Assembly (NCBI RefSeq): GCF_015350905.1
Contig: NZ_JADKRZ010000005.1
Location: 186,001 to 250,000, forward strand
Length of the DNA: 64,000 bases
Source of the DNA: Curtobacterium sp. VKM Ac-2865
GTDB taxonomy: Bacteria > Actinomycetota > Actinomycetes > Actinomycetales > Microbacteriaceae
Direction of reading: 5' to 3'
Shown here: piece after piece, positions 16,059 through 26,221 of the stretch
Layout: each line of letters starts with the position of its first letter
How positions within the stretch are numbered: position 1 is the first letter of the stretch
Translations under genes and position numbers: made by a program
The notes under the pieces: generated by a model
What the model was told of the DNA's origin: nothing
The model's input: the letters and a program-made list of their open reading frames with translations, nothing else
The model's database searches: none

Positions 16059-18227
16059 CTACTCCTCGACGACCTCCGCCAGCTCGAACGGCTCCACCAG
16101 CAGCGCGTCGCCGCCGGCGGCGACGTCCACCCGCACGGTGTCGCCGTCCCGGACGTCCCCGGCCAGGATCGCCCGCGCCAGCTGGTCGTCGATCTGCCGC
16201 TGCATGAGGCGGCGGAGCGGCCGCGCCCCGTACACCGGGTCGTACCCGCGCTCGGCGAGCCAGCCGCGGGCCTGCGGGGTGACCGCGAGCTCCAGCCGGC
16301 GGTCGGAGAGTCGGCGTGCCAGCCGGTCGACGTAGAGCGAGACGATCTGCCCGAGGTCCTCTTCCGTGAGCGCCTGGAACACGACCATGTCGTCGAGCCG
16401 GTTGATGAACTCGGGCCGGAAGGCCTGCTGGACCAGCTCGCGCACCGCGGTCTCGCGCTCCTCGGGGGTCAGGGACATGTCGGTCAGGAACTGCGAACCG
16501 AGGTTCGACGTCAGCACCATGATCGTGTTCCGGAAGTCGACCGTGCGGCCCTGCCCGTCGGTGAGCCGACCGTCGTCGAGCACCTGGAGCAGCACGTCGA
16601 AGACCTCGGGGTGCGCCTTCTCGACCTCGTCGAGCAGGATCACCGAGTACGGGCGACGACGGACGGCCTCGGTGAGCTGCCCGCCGGCCTCGTACCCGAC
16701 GTACCCGGGCGGGGCGCCGATGAGCCGCGCGACGGAGTGCTTCTCGCCGTACTCGCTCATGTCGATGCGGACGAGGGCCTTCTCGTCGTCGAACAGGAAC
16801 TCGGCGAGCGCCTTCGCGAGCTCGGTCTTGCCCACGCCGGTCGGCCCGAGGAACAGGAACGACCCGGTCGGACGGTCCGGGTCGGAGATGCCGGCGCGCG
16901 TGCGTCGGACGGCCTCGGACACGGTGCTGACGGCGGTGCGCTGCCCGATGATCCGGCGGCCGAGCTCGCGCTCCAGGTGCAGCAGCTTCTCGGTCTCGCC
17001 CTGCAGCAGGCGTCCGAGCGGGATGCCCGTCCACTGCGCGATCACGGCGGCGATGTCCTCGTCGGTGACGCTGTCGTTCACCATCCGGTCGGCGGACTCG
17101 GCCTGCTCGGCGGCGGCCAGCTCGGCCTCGATCCGCGGGAGCTCCGCGTACCGGATGCGCGAGACGGTCTCGAAGTCGTTCTCGCGGTTCGCCTTCGCCT
17201 CGGCCATGTTCAGCTCGTCGATGCGCTGCTTCAGCTCACCGATGCGGTTCAGGGACGCCCGCTCGGCCTGCCAGCGGGTCTCGAGCTCACCGAGCCGTTC
17301 CTCGCGGGACTGCAGCTCGGCGCGCAGGGTCGACAGCCGGGCTTTCGAGGCGTCGTCCTTCTCCTGCTTCAGGGCGAACTCCTCGACGCGCAGCCGGTCG
17401 ACGCTCCGCTTGAGCTCGTCGATCTCGACCGGGCTGGAGTCGATCTCCATGCGCAGGCGCGACGCTGCCTCGTCGATGAGGTCGATCGCCTTGTCGGGCA
17501 GCTGGCGCCCGGAGATGTACCGGTTCGACAGGCTCGCCGCGGCCACGAGCGCGGAGTCGTTGATCGTCACCTTGTGGTGGGCCTCGTAGCGCTCCTTGAG
17601 CCCGCGGAGGATCGCCACGGAGTCCTCGACGCTCGGCTCCCCCACGTAGACCTGCTGGAAGCGACGCTCGAGGGCGGCGTCCTTCTCGATGTACTGCCGG
17701 TACTCGTCGAGCGTCGTCGCCCCGATCATCCGCAGCTCACCGCGCGCCAGCATCGGCTTGAGCATGTTCGACGCGGCCACGGAGCCCTCGCCACCACCGG
17801 CGCCCATGAGCGTGTGCAGCTCGTCGATGAACGTGATGACCTGCCCGTCGGAGTCGTTGATCTCCTTGAGCACGGCCTTGAGTCGTTCCTCGAACTCGCC
17901 GCGGTACTTCGCGCCGGCGATGAGCGAGGAGATGTCGAGGGACACGAGCCGCTTGTCCTTGAGGGAGTCGGCGACGTCGCCGGCCACGATGCGCTGCGCG
18001 AGCCCCTCGACGACGGCGGTCTTGCCGACCCCGGGCTCGCCGATGAGCACCGGGTTGTTCTTGGTGCGGCGCGTCAGCACCTGCGAGACGCGCCGGATCT
18101 CGGCGTCGCGGCCGATCACGGGGTCGAGCTTGCCGCTCTTCGCGATCGCCGTCAGGTCGACGCCGTACTGCTCGAGGGCGGTCTTCTGCTGCTCCGCAGA
18201 GTCAGGAGCGCCCTGGAGGTTCGCCAT
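16059..18227 (-). CDS. clpB: ClpB-type disaggregase lacking the N-terminal domain
   Basis: A 722-residue AAA+ chaperone that rescues aggregated proteins with DnaK. AAA-1 has Walker A GEPGVGKT and Walker B FIDELH; the long coiled-coil middle domain (about 295-420, [12 protein letters not shown] to [19 protein letters not shown]) marks ClpB rather than ClpC; AAA-2 has [21 protein letters not shown] and the C-terminal [12 protein letters not shown]. Full-length ClpB has about 860 residues; here the first about 145 (the Clp_N domain) are absent, and the protein starts close to [11 protein letters not shown]. The ATG at 18227 and the HAIR operator 55 bases upstream show that this is the native gene start, not a truncation. 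The same short form occurs in other Microbacteriaceae (general knowledge). Confidence 0.93.
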   Translation of the reverse strand: MANLQGAPDSAEQQKTALEQYGVDLTAIAKSGKLDPVIGRDAEIRRVSQVLTRRTKNNPVLIGEPGVGKTAVVEGLAQRIVAGDVADSLKDKRLVSLDISSLIAGAKYRGEFEERLKAVLKEINDSDGQVITFIDELHTLMGAGGGEGSVAASNMLKPMLARGELRMIGATTLDEYRQYIEKDAALERRFQQVYVGEPSVEDSVAILRGLKERYEAHHKVTINDSALVAAASLSNRYISGRQLPDKAIDLIDEAASRLRMEIDSSPVEIDELKRSVDRLRVEEFALKQEKDDASKARLSTLRAELQSREERLGELETRWQAERASLNRIGELKQRIDELNMAEAKANRENDFETVSRIRYAELPRIEAELAAAEQAESADRMVNDSVTDEDIAAVIAQWTGIPLGRLLQGETEKLLHLERELGRRIIGQRTAVSTVSEAVRRTRAGISDPDRPTGSFLFLGPTGVGKTELAKALAEFLFDDEKALVRIDMSEYGEKHSVARLIGAPPGYVGYEAGGQLTEAVRRRPYSVILLDEVEKAHPEVFDVLLQVLDDGRLTDGQGRTVDFRNTIMVLTSNLGSQFLTDMSLTPEERETAVRELVQQAFRPEFINRLDDMVVFQALTEEDLGQIVSLYVDRLARRLSDRRLELAVTPQARGWLAERGYDPVYGARPLRRLMQRQIDDQLARAILAGDVRDGDTVRVDVAAGGDALLVEPFELAEVVEE

Positions 18228-18281
18228 GCGTTGTCGTCCTTTCGTTGCGGTGGTCGTGTGGTCACGAAGCCCTCGGACTCA

Positions 18282-18302
18282 CTTGAGTCCCACTGGCTCA
18301 AG
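18282..18302. promoter_or_regulatory. HAIR operator (HspR-binding site) upstream of clpB
   Basis: CTTGAGT - 7 bases - GCTCAAG matches the HAIR consensus CTTGAGT-N7-ACTCAAG at 13 of 14 positions. It lies 55 bases upstream of clpB, so HspR (encoded at 29976-30395) should repress clpB until heat shock. Confidence 0.88.
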
Positions 18303-18318
18303 TTTACAACGCTGGCAG

Positions 18319-19728
18319 TCATTCCGCTTCGCGCGATCGTACGTTCACGATGCCGACGGCACTCACCGCGGCGCCGGCCAGCAGCAGGACGGCCATCACG
18401 ACCATGGCGCGGTGGACCCCGCCGACGCTCACCTCGCCGCCGAGCACGACACCGGCCAGCGCCACCATCACGAGGCCGGCGATCCGGGCGACCGCGTTGT
18501 TGACCGCCGACCCGACGCCGGCTTCGGACTGCGGCACGGATCCGAGCACCGCGCTCGTCAGCGGCGTGACCATGAGCGTGATGCCGAGCCCGACGAGCAC
18601 GAGCCCCGGCAGGACCGCGAACCAGTACCCCGACGGGTCGTCGCCCACCGTGAGCATGAGCAGCGCACCGGCAGCGGCGACCGCGGGACCCGCCGCCATG
18701 AACCACCGCGGGCCGAAGCGTCCCGCCAGGCCACCGACCGTCGTGGAGAGCAGCAGGAGCACCACGGTCGGGGGCAGCGTCGCCAGGCCGGCGAGCCACG
18801 CGGGGAACGCCCACACCTCCTGCAGGAACAGGGTGATGACGAAGAAGACCATGCCGAGCGCGCCGTAGATCGACAGCGTCGCGATGTTGCCGACCGCGAA
18901 GTTCCTGGCGCGGAACAGCTCGAGCGGCACCAGCGGGGCGCCCGAGGTCCGCGTCACCCGGAGCTCCCACGGCACGAACGCCAGCAGCGCAGCTCCACCG
19001 AGGACCAGCGCCGCGACGACCACCGGCGATCCCCAGCCCAGGCGCTCCTGCTCGATCAACCCGAGCACCACGCCGCCGACCCCGACCACGGCGAGCACCG
19101 CCCCGACGACGTCCACGCGCGGACGGTGTCCGGCCACCACGTCCCCGTTGATCCGACGGACGAGCGGGATCGTCACCGCGATCGGCACCGCGGTGACCAC
19201 GAAGATCCACCGCCAGCCGATGCCGTCCACGATCAGCCCGCCCACGACCGGGCCGAGGATCGACGCCGCGCTCGACCACGCCGTCCACGTGCCGATCGCC
19301 TTCGCCTGCGCCGCACCACGGAACGCCGCCACGATGAGTGCGAGGGCGCTCGGGGTGACGAGCGCACCGCCGACGCCCTGCAGTGCTCGCGCGACGATGA
19401 GGACCTCGCCCGTGGGGGCGATCGCGCACACGATGGAGGCGATGCCGAACACGACGAGCCCCCACGTGATGATCCGAACCCGGCCGAACAGGTCCGACAG
19501 TGAGCCGGCGACGAGGATGAGCGACCCGAGCGTCACCAGGTACGCGTCGACGGTCCACTGCTGCACGACCAGTCCCCCGCCGAGCTCCGTCCGGATCGCC
19601 GGCAGGGCGACGTTCACCACGCTGGAGTCGAGCCCCACCACGAACGAGGACAGGATCGCGACGACGAGCACCACGCGGCGGTCGTCACGGAGCGGCGCGG
19701 TGTGCGCCGGCGCGGACGAGGAGGTCAT
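18319..19728 (-). CDS. MFS transporter, DHA2 (EmrB/QacA) family
   Basis: A 469-residue multidrug-type exporter with about 14 hydrophobic segments. Early motif [20 protein letters not shown] is the DHA2 family's motif D1, and the loop [11 protein letters not shown] is motif A; motif C appears as [18 protein letters not shown]. Proton-driven export of drugs or metabolites is expected, with no evidence for a particular substrate. The stop codon lies only 17 bases from the clpB HAIR operator, so read-through into clpB is possible. The ATG at 19728 is the first of the frame. Confidence 0.9.
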   Translation of the reverse strand: MTSSSAPAHTAPLRDDRRVVLVVAILSSFVVGLDSSVVNVALPAIRTELGGGLVVQQWTVDAYLVTLGSLILVAGSLSDLFGRVRIITWGLVVFGIASIVCAIAPTGEVLIVARALQGVGGALVTPSALALIVAAFRGAAQAKAIGTWTAWSSAASILGPVVGGLIVDGIGWRWIFVVTAVPIAVTIPLVRRINGDVVAGHRPRVDVVGAVLAVVGVGGVVLGLIEQERLGWGSPVVVAALVLGGAALLAFVPWELRVTRTSGAPLVPLELFRARNFAVGNIATLSIYGALGMVFFVITLFLQEVWAFPAWLAGLATLPPTVVLLLLSTTVGGLAGRFGPRWFMAAGPAVAAAGALLMLTVGDDPSGYWFAVLPGLVLVGLGITLMVTPLTSAVLGSVPQSEAGVGSAVNNAVARIAGLVMVALAGVVLGGEVSVGGVHRAMVVMAVLLLAGAAVSAVGIVNVRSREAE

Positions 19729-19764
19729 GCCGTCATCATCCGCCTGTCGGCGCTCCGCCGCGCC

Positions 19765-19811
19765 CGGGCATGACGAAGCCCGCGTGCACAGCGCCGGGCA
19801 TGACGAAGCCC
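19765..19811. repeat. 17-base direct repeat pair
   Basis: CGGGCATGACGAAGCCC occurs at 19765-19781 and 19795-19811, 30 bases apart. The second copy runs into the left arm of the tatA terminator hairpin. Confidence 0.7.
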
Positions 19812-19834
19812 CGGTGTGGGATCACCGGGGCTTC
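19805..19834. terminator. Hairpin terminator of tatA
   Basis: A perfect 12-base stem (GAAGCCCCGGTG with its complement) and 6-base loop, 20 bases past the tatA stop. Confidence 0.75.
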
Positions 19835-19854
19835 AGCAACGGGGCAGGGCCGGA

Positions 19855-20142
19855 TCAGATCCGGTGGTCTGTGGTGGCGCTCGGCTGTGCCGAGGGGCCG
19901 GGGTTCACGACGGGGGCCTGGGAGACCACCGGCGTCTGCGGGACCGTGGGGTCGGCGGTGGCGTTCTGGACCGTGCCGTCGGCGTTCTTGGTCTTCTTGT
20001 CGTCGATGTCCATCTCCTTCTTGAAGATGTTGATCGACTGGCCGAGGCCCTTGGCGAGGGCCGGGAGCTTCGTCGCACCGAACAGCAGCACCACGATGCC
20101 GAGGATGATCAGCAGGTGCATACCGGTGAGGTTTCCGAGCAT
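19855..20142 (-). CDS. tatA: Twin-arginine translocase subunit TatA
   Basis: A 95-residue Sec-independent translocation protein. One N-terminal membrane helix ([16 protein letters not shown]), the FG hinge followed by [20 protein letters not shown] as amphipathic helix, and a Pro/Gln-rich acidic tail fit TatA/E. Two ATGs (20145 and 20142) are adjacent; 20142 (MLGNLTG) is preferred since AAGGAG then has normal spacing and homologues begin there. The partner TatC is not in the window. Several proteins here carry RR signals (for example the binding proteins at 1-1103 and 59752-61113) and would use this pathway. Confidence 0.93.
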   Translation of the reverse strand: MLGNLTGMHLLIILGIVVLLFGATKLPALAKGLGQSINIFKKEMDIDDKKTKNADGTVQNATADPTVPQTPVVSQAPVVNPGPSAQPSATTDHRI

Positions 20143-20289
20143 CATGACTCCTTGATTCTGGAACTGTTCGCCGTCAGCGGGTCATCGTCGATCCACCCGG
20201 CGGAAGCCCGTGTGCGTCCCATCGTAACTCGGTCGCGGCCGGATGCCCAGAACAGAGGGTCGACGGTCACCTCGCGCTCAGGAACCCGA

Positions 20290-21774
20290 TCAGTAGGCGC
20301 CTCGGGACCGCAGCACCGACGGGATCGTCCGCGCGAGGATCACCAGGTCGTGCACGAAGGACCAGTTCTCGACGTAGTGCAGGTCGAGCCGGACCCCGTC
20401 GGCCCAGTCGAGGTCGGACCGGCCGCTCACCTGCCAGAGCCCGGTGATGCCCGGCGTGACCAGGAGCCGGCGATCGGCGAAGTCCTCGTACAGGGCGACC
20501 TCGCGCGGCAGCGCTGGACGGGGTCCGACCAGGCTCATCGTGCCGACGAGCACGTTCCACAGCTGCGGGAGCTCGTCGAGCGAGGTCCGGCGGAGGAACG
20601 CCCCGACGCGCGTGACCCGGGGGTCGTCCTTCATCTTGAACAGCGGTCCGGCGCCCTCGTTCTCCTCGTGCAGGGCCGCCATCCGGGCTTCGGCGTCCAC
20701 GCACATGGTCCGGAACTTCAGGATGGAGAACTCCGTGGCACCCCGCCCCACCCGGGTCTGCCGGAAGAACACCGGCCCGCCGTCGTCGAGCCGGATCACG
20801 AGCGCGATCACGGCGAAGACGGGCGCGAGCAGCAGCAACCCGGTGCCGGCACCGACCACGTCGAGCACCCGCTTGCCGAACCGGCGCGTGTACACGGGCG
20901 TCTCGACGTGCATCAGCGGCAGGCCGTCGACCGGTCGCTCGTGGACCCGCCCGGCTGCGACGTCCGCGATCGGCGACGAGACCACGAGTTCGACGCCGCG
21001 CTCCTCGAGCTGCCACCCGAGCCGCCGGAGTCGCTCGTGTCCGCCGGTGATCGCGCCGGCGACGACCACGGCGGTGACGCCGGCGTCCTGCGCCAGGTCG
21101 AGCACGTCGGCGACCCGACCGACGACCGGCGCCGTCGCCGAACCCAGCGCCACCTCGGAACCCGAGGGCTCGCAGTCGGTGACGACGGCACGGACCCGGT
21201 ACCCGGCGCCCGGACTGCTCGCGATCCGACGGCCGACGTAGCGGACGTCCTCGAGGTCACCGACGAGCAGGACGTCCATCAGCCGGTCACCGGCAGCGCG
21301 ACGTCGGGCCAGGCGCGTCCGGACGACCTTGCGCCCGACGACGAGCAGCAGGAGCCCGACCGGGAACGCGATCGCGACGTACCCCCGCGCGATGTCGATG
21401 CTCGCTGCGTAGGCCGTGACGGCGACGAGGGCACCGGTGACCAGGCTGGCGGTGACGAGCCGGCGGTACTCGTCCCCGCCGACCCCGGCGATGCGCGGGT
21501 CACGGGTCCGGAAGGCGGAGAGCATGGCCATCCAGACCACGACGACCGCCGGGGCGACCAGGATCTCCAGCCGCCCGGCGTCCACCGCACCGCGGGAGAT
21601 CTCCCAGGGGAACCGGGCGAAGTGCGCGACGGCGAAGGCGATCAGGAGCAGGACGAGGTCGACGGCAGCGACCCCGCCACCGCCTGCCCGACGACGGAGC
21701 CTGCGAGGCACGCGAGGCGTGCGCGTCGACGCAGTGGTGGGCGTTTCGGGGAGCACGCGGATCGCGAGTGACAT
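20290..21774 (-). CDS. Exopolysaccharide-initiating sugar transferase (polyprenyl glycosylphosphotransferase)
   Basis: A 494-residue membrane enzyme that moves a sugar-1-phosphate onto undecaprenyl phosphate, the first step of EPS repeat-unit assembly. The N-terminal half has about four membrane segments and a nucleotide-binding-like region (VLLVGDLEDVRYVGRRI). A further membrane segment (RVLDVVGAGTGLLLLAPVFAV) leads into the catalytic Bac_transf domain (about 300-490) with SILKFRTM, RRTSLDELPQLWNVL, GTMSLVGPRPALP and VTPGITGLWQVSGRSDL. It stands alone on the minus strand, 15 kb from the rest of the EPS genes, but has an AT-rich element upstream (21861-21879) like those before the EPS operon. 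Confidence 0.93.
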   Translation of the reverse strand: MSLAIRVLPETPTTASTRTPRVPRRLRRRAGGGGVAAVDLVLLLIAFAVAHFARFPWEISRGAVDAGRLEILVAPAVVVVWMAMLSAFRTRDPRIAGVGGDEYRRLVTASLVTGALVAVTAYAASIDIARGYVAIAFPVGLLLLVVGRKVVRTRLARRRAAGDRLMDVLLVGDLEDVRYVGRRIASSPGAGYRVRAVVTDCEPSGSEVALGSATAPVVGRVADVLDLAQDAGVTAVVVAGAITGGHERLRRLGWQLEERGVELVVSSPIADVAAGRVHERPVDGLPLMHVETPVYTRRFGKRVLDVVGAGTGLLLLAPVFAVIALVIRLDDGGPVFFRQTRVGRGATEFSILKFRTMCVDAEARMAALHEENEGAGPLFKMKDDPRVTRVGAFLRRTSLDELPQLWNVLVGTMSLVGPRPALPREVALYEDFADRRLLVTPGITGLWQVSGRSDLDWADGVRLDLHYVENWSFVHDLVILARTIPSVLRSRGAY

Positions 21775-21860
21775 CGAGGACCTCCTACGAGCGGGAAGGA
21801 GGTCGTCCGTCCCGTGCGCCGAGACCGCGGGGTTCCGGTCACCAGCGGCGCAGAACCCAG

Positions 21861-21879
21861 GATATCACCCCGGAATATC
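21861..21879 (-). promoter_or_regulatory. AT-rich palindromic promoter element A (sugar transferase)
   Basis: Read toward the gene it is GATATTCCGGGGTGATATC followed by CT, giving the extended -10-like box TGATATCCT overlapping an imperfect dyad (GATATTC/GATATC). It lies 87 bases upstream of the sugar transferase ATG and resembles elements at 27429, 34224, 37319 and 39896. Confidence 0.5.
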
Positions 21880-21884
21880 GCACA

Positions 21885-24575
21885 TCAACGGCTGAGTGCC
21901 CGGTCCAGGGACCACATGGCAGGGCCGTCGATGAGCCGTGGGACATCGGCCTCGGTCACGCCCTGCAGGCGGTAGGACACCCGCTCCCCCGGCAGCAGGG
22001 TCATGAACCCGCGGTCGACCGTGCCCTCCGGCTGCACGCGGTCGGGCTGCAGGAGCAGGTCCCGCACGAGCGACTCGGCCTCGACGACGAGCTCGAGCCC
22101 GGCGCCGTCCTCGGCCTCCGAGAACGAGGCCCGGTAGTGCGCGGGCTGCCAGCGCATGTCCTGGTCCGGCGACGGGGTCCAGACGGCGCGACGCCAGTCC
22201 ATGTCCGCGACGACGAGTTCACCGACGCGGTCCTGCACGATGCCGACCGACTCGGGCAGGGTGACGACCCCGACACCCGCGCCGTCGAGCCGCACGGGCA
22301 GGTGCACCTCGGCCAGGGTCTGCCCGGCCATGTCGATCCGCCGCACCCGCACGACGCTGTCGAGGCCCCGCCGGGTCGAGCGCACGACGACCTCGATCGG
22401 TGCCACCGGACGGTCGATGACCGCGGTGTCCCCACGTGCCGTGGACCCGGCCGTGTCGGGGACCGGCAGGGACGCGGTGGACTGGTCCGAGCCTCCAGTC
22501 CGGCCAGCCGTGTCCGCGGGCGCACCACCGGGCGCGACCCGCACCGTGGAGACCGGACGGATGGCCAGCAGGACGTCGTCGTACAGGCGGCGCAGCTCGT
22601 GCGCGAGCGGCTTCAGCCGCCCCGCCGAGTCGATGGCCGACCACGACGACACCGGCCACAGGTCGTTGAGCTGCCAGACGATGACGCCCGTGTTCCGCGG
22701 CCAGTGCGAGCGCCAGTGCTCCACGCCCGTCGCGATCGCGCGCGCCTGCTGCAGCTGCGTGAGCCAGTGCCAGCGGTCCAGGTCGCCGTCGGGGACGGTG
22801 CCGAACCGGGGCTCCAGTCCGCGTGCCAGCTTGCCCATGCCGTCGGCGGCCTTCTGGTGGTGCACGACCCCTGGCGACGTCGGCGTCATCGGGTCGTCCG
22901 ACACGGCGTCGCGGAGCGTGCGCCAGGCGGGCGGCGCCTGCCAGCCGAACTCCGAGACGAAGCGCGGCACCCAGTCGCGGTAGTGGTCGTCGGACACCCG
23001 GTTCCAGACGTCCCACGAGTGGTGGGTCTCGTGGTCGACGTCGTTCGCCGGCAGCGACTCGGAACCGGACCACGGCGACGCGACCGTGTAGAAGCGCGAC
23101 GGGTCGACGGCGTCCACGATCGTCGGCAGCAGGTCGAGGTAGTAGTCGAGCCCCCAGCCGCGCTCCCCGAGCTCGTCGGCCCAGCCGTCGGCGTCGTGCA
23201 GCCAGATGTTCTCGTTGTTGCCGTTCCAGACCACGAGCGACGGGTGGCGCGAGAGCCGGGCGACGTTGTCCCTGGCCTCGGCGACGACCTCGCTGCGGAG
23301 CGGTTCGTCCTCGGGGTAGGCGGAGCAGGCGAACGGGAAGTCCTGCCACACGAGCAGGCCGAGCTCGTCGCAGACCTCGTAGAAGTCGTGCGACTCGTAG
23401 ACGCCCCCGCCCCACACCCGCACCAGGTTGGCGTTGAGGTCGGCGGCCGCTGCGAGACGGCCCTGGTACCGCTGCCGGTCGACCCGCGACACGATCACGT
23501 CGTCCGGGATCCAGTTCACGCCGCGGACGTCGATGAGCGTGCCGTTGACGTGGATGTTGAACGGGCGGCCGATCTGGTCGGGCGTGGTGTCGATGCGCGT
23601 CGACCGGAAGCCGGTGCGGAAGGTCTGCCGGTCGAGGACCTCGCCCTCCACGGTCTGCAGCTCGACGAACACGTCGTACAGCGGCTGCGCGCCGTAGCCG
23701 CGCGGCCACCAGAGCCGGGCTTCGGGGATCCGGACCGTCACGACGGTCTCGTCCTCCTTCGGGGTGACCTGGGCGCGGGACCGCTGGCGGGTCTTCGTGC
23801 CCTCGACGGTCTCGCCGGACACGGTCACGACGAGCACCAGGTCGTCGTCCTCGCCGTCCTGGTCGAGGTCGTTCATGCCGGAGCGCTCGAACGCGATGTG
23901 GGCGTCGAGCACGCCCTCGCCCGCCTCGACGTCGACGAGCGGACGGACGTCGCGCAGGCGTGCGGTCGACCAGCGCTCGATCGCGACGTCACGCCAGGGG
24001 CCGCTGGTCACCGCGGTCAGGCCCCAGTCCCAGCCGAAGTTCGACGCCATCTTCCGCACGTACGGGAACGGCTCGTCGTACGGGCCCGGCATGCTGCCTG
24101 CCCGGGCGGCGACCCGGCCGGCCTCGCGGTACGGCGACTCGAACAGGACCTCGAGCTCGCGCTCGGTGGCCGCGTTGCTGCCGCCCGTCGCGTCGAGCAG
24201 GTCGAAGCGGTAGCGCCGGTGCATGTTCCTGGTGGCACCGATCTGCACGCCGTCGACGGTCAGCTCCGTCACCGTGTCCAGGCCGTCGCAGACCAGGTCC
24301 ACGCGCTCGTGGCCGCGCGGGTCGACGTCGATGGTGCGGCGGTACGTCCAGTCCGATCGACCGACCCAGCGGGTGGCGGCTTCGTTCCGGTCGTGGGTCG
24401 GGTCCGGCAGCAGGCCCTCGCGCTGCAGGTCCGTGTGCACCTGGCCCGGGACCGTCGCGGGGATCCCGGCGCCGCGCAGGGCGTCGCGCACCTCGCTGGG
24501 CACACCGGCCGGGGCGTTGTCCTCGACGATCGAGACCGTCCAGGCGTCGAGGAGTTCCTCGCGGTCGAGGGTCAT
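21885..24575 (-). CDS. Beta-mannosidase, GH2
   Basis: An 896-residue glycoside hydrolase of family 2 that should remove terminal beta-1,4-mannose from manno-oligosaccharides. An N-terminal jelly-roll (about 1-190, WTVSIVEDNAPAGVPSEV..., MASNFGWDWG) precedes Ig-like and TIM-barrel domains. The barrel shows RVWGGGVYE, the acid/base Glu in VVWNGNNEN and the nucleophile Glu in RFVSEFGWQAPP. No signal peptide, so cytoplasmic. A low-complexity Gly/Ser/Thr linker (about residues 685-725) separates barrel and C-terminal beta domains; its DNA contains one arm of the palindromic repeat family at 22491-22503. The ATG at 24575 has AGAAGGA upstream. No transporter is adjacent. Confidence 0.92.
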   Translation of the reverse strand: MTLDREELLDAWTVSIVEDNAPAGVPSEVRDALRGAGIPATVPGQVHTDLQREGLLPDPTHDRNEAATRWVGRSDWTYRRTIDVDPRGHERVDLVCDGLDTVTELTVDGVQIGATRNMHRRYRFDLLDATGGSNAATERELEVLFESPYREAGRVAARAGSMPGPYDEPFPYVRKMASNFGWDWGLTAVTSGPWRDVAIERWSTARLRDVRPLVDVEAGEGVLDAHIAFERSGMNDLDQDGEDDDLVLVVTVSGETVEGTKTRQRSRAQVTPKEDETVVTVRIPEARLWWPRGYGAQPLYDVFVELQTVEGEVLDRQTFRTGFRSTRIDTTPDQIGRPFNIHVNGTLIDVRGVNWIPDDVIVSRVDRQRYQGRLAAAADLNANLVRVWGGGVYESHDFYEVCDELGLLVWQDFPFACSAYPEDEPLRSEVVAEARDNVARLSRHPSLVVWNGNNENIWLHDADGWADELGERGWGLDYYLDLLPTIVDAVDPSRFYTVASPWSGSESLPANDVDHETHHSWDVWNRVSDDHYRDWVPRFVSEFGWQAPPAWRTLRDAVSDDPMTPTSPGVVHHQKAADGMGKLARGLEPRFGTVPDGDLDRWHWLTQLQQARAIATGVEHWRSHWPRNTGVIVWQLNDLWPVSSWSAIDSAGRLKPLAHELRRLYDDVLLAIRPVSTVRVAPGGAPADTAGRTGGSDQSTASLPVPDTAGSTARGDTAVIDRPVAPIEVVVRSTRRGLDSVVRVRRIDMAGQTLAEVHLPVRLDGAGVGVVTLPESVGIVQDRVGELVVADMDWRRAVWTPSPDQDMRWQPAHYRASFSEAEDGAGLELVVEAESLVRDLLLQPDRVQPEGTVDRGFMTLLPGERVSYRLQGVTEADVPRLIDGPAMWSLDRALSR

Positions 24576-24802
24576 GCGGGGTCCTTCTCTGGACGGGCCG
24601 CTGGGCGGTCCGCCGCGGTCGGGCCCGTCTCGGTTCCGTCCCGGGGCCGGTCAACGGCCTGGAGGCACGGCACCGGTCGTCCGGGCGTCGTCGCGTCGCG
24701 CGCGCGGAGCGTCGACGGCCCGCGCACGATGGGTGCTCCGCGATGGTAGTACGGGTTGCCATCCGGAACACGTGTACCGCCCGAGCGTGGCAGGTTGGTG
24801 TC

Positions 24803-25222
24803 GTGATCACCGTCGAACTCGCCAAGACCCTCCGCGACGCGGGACTCCGCTGGCACCCCGAGACCGGGGACCGGTTCGTCATCGACAAGCCCGGTGTGGA
24901 CGAGGACGTCTACACCGTCTCCGAGATGACCGTCGAGCGCCACGACCACCCCTCCGGCACGATCCTCGGCTTCAACGGGACGACCGAGTGGGCCCTCGAC
25001 TCCGTCACTGCGGACGAGTCGCTCTGGCTGCCCCGCGAGGACCAGCTCCGCGAGCTCCTCGGGCCGGCGTTCATCGGCCTGACGCGGGTCGCCGCCGGCG
25101 AGCGGGTCGTGCACACCGTCACCGCGACGATCGCCGGGGTCGACCGCACGTTCGCGGCGGAGGACCCGGCGATCGCGTACGGGCAGGCGTTGGCGGCGTA
25201 CATCGCGGCGGCGTTGGCGTAA
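24803..25222 (+). CDS. Conserved hypothetical protein, about 139 aa
   Basis: A soluble 139-residue protein beginning with GTG (MITVELAKTLRDAGLRWHPETGDRFVID). It has an acidic, aromatic-rich first half (YTVSEMTVERHDHPSGTILGFNGTTEWALDSV, LWLPREDQLRELLG) and ends with a helix (YGQALAAYIAAALA). Similar proteins are widespread in Microbacteriaceae and are sometimes labelled pilus assembly protein CpaE, but there is no ATPase motif to support that name. Function unknown. It is divergent from the beta-mannosidase gene, with 227 bases between them that hold a solitary GGAGGC-type half palindrome near 24657-24675 and nothing else recognised. Confidence 0.75.
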   Translation: MITVELAKTLRDAGLRWHPETGDRFVIDKPGVDEDVYTVSEMTVERHDHPSGTILGFNGTTEWALDSVTADESLWLPREDQLRELLGPAFIGLTRVAAGERVVHTVTATIAGVDRTFAAEDPAIAYGQALAAYIAAALA

Positions 25223-25295
25223 CGGACCATCCCATCGACCCCGAGCCTGGGTGTTGCTGGGGTGCGCGTCGGGTGCGGGCTGGTTGTCTGGAGCC

Positions 25296-26126
25296 ATGAC
25301 CGTTCCGAACATCACACTCAACGACGGCAAGACCATCCCGCAGCTCGGCTTCGGTGTGTTCCAGATCGATCCCTCCGAGACGAAGGCCGCCACGCTGGCC
25401 GCGCTCGAGGTCGGCTACCGCCACATCGACACTGCCGAGATGTACGGCAACGAGAAAGAGGTGGGCGAGGCCATCGCGGAGTCCGGCATCGACCGCTCCG
25501 AGATCTTCGTCACCTCGAAGCTCAACAACGGCTTCCACGACCACGACCTCGCGCTGGAGAACGGCAAGAAGTCGGCCGACCTGCTCGGCGGCTACACCGA
25601 CCTCTTCCTCATCCACTGGCCGCTCCCGACCGTGTCGGACTTCGTCCCCACGTGGAAGGCCTTCGAGGAGCTCTACGCCGCCGGCACCGCCCGCTCCATC
25701 GGCGTCTCGAACTTCCAGGCGCACCACCTGCGTCGCCTGATCGCCGAGACGAACGTGCCGCCGGCTGTCAACCAGATCGAGGTGCACCCGTACCTCGCGC
25801 AGGACGAGCTCCGCGCCGTCGACCGTGAGCTCGGCATCGCGACCGAGGCCTGGTCCCCGATCGCCCAGGGCCTCGTGCTCGACGACGAGACCATCGTCCG
25901 CATCGCCGGCGCCGTCGAGAAGACCCCGGCACAGGTCGTCCTCCGCTGGCACATCCAGCGCGGCGACATCGTCTTCCCGAAGTCCGTCACCCGTGCCCGC
26001 GTCGAGGAGAACTTCGCGATCTTCGACTTCGAGCTCTCGGACGAGGACATGACGGACATCACCACGCTCGACAAGGGACACCGCACGGGTCCCGACCCCG
26101 ACACGTTCGACTACGTCCCGGCCTGA
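25296..26126 (+). CDS. Aldo/keto reductase
   Basis: A 276-residue NADPH-dependent oxidoreductase with the (beta/alpha)8 AKR fold. The catalytic tetrad is visible: Asp in RHIDTAEMYGNE, Tyr in the same motif, Lys in FVTSKLNN and His in LFLIHWPLP. Other family marks are GVSNFQAHHL, VNQIEVHPYL and the cofactor-binding IVFPKSVTRARVEENFAIFDFELS. The arrangement resembles 2,5-diketo-D-gluconate reductase-type AKRs, but the substrate is not fixed by sequence. The ATG at 25296 has TCTGGAG upstream. A strong hairpin at 26141-26172 ends the gene. Confidence 0.93.
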   Translation: MTVPNITLNDGKTIPQLGFGVFQIDPSETKAATLAALEVGYRHIDTAEMYGNEKEVGEAIAESGIDRSEIFVTSKLNNGFHDHDLALENGKKSADLLGGYTDLFLIHWPLPTVSDFVPTWKAFEELYAAGTARSIGVSNFQAHHLRRLIAETNVPPAVNQIEVHPYLAQDELRAVDRELGIATEAWSPIAQGLVLDDETIVRIAGAVEKTPAQVVLRWHIQRGDIVFPKSVTRARVEENFAIFDFELSDEDMTDITTLDKGHRTGPDPDTFDYVPA

Positions 26127-26140
26127 TCACCGGAACGACC

Positions 26141-26172
26141 AAGGGCGGCTGCGCATCTGCGCAGCCGCCCTT
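26141..26172. terminator. Hairpin terminator between aldo/keto reductase and methyltransferase genes
   Basis: Perfect 15-base arms (AAGGGCGGCTGCGCA and complement) with a 2-base loop, 14 bases past the reductase stop and in convergent position to the methyltransferase gene. Confidence 0.85.
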
Positions 26173-26221
26173 CGGCATCTCCGGAGCCGACCCCGGGCCT
26201 GGCCCGGCCGGGTCGGGTCGC

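Noticed and set aside
15612..18503. 963-codon plus-strand open frame
   Set aside because: It is antisense to clpB; its translation is low-complexity and matches no family, while the minus strand gives a complete ClpB.
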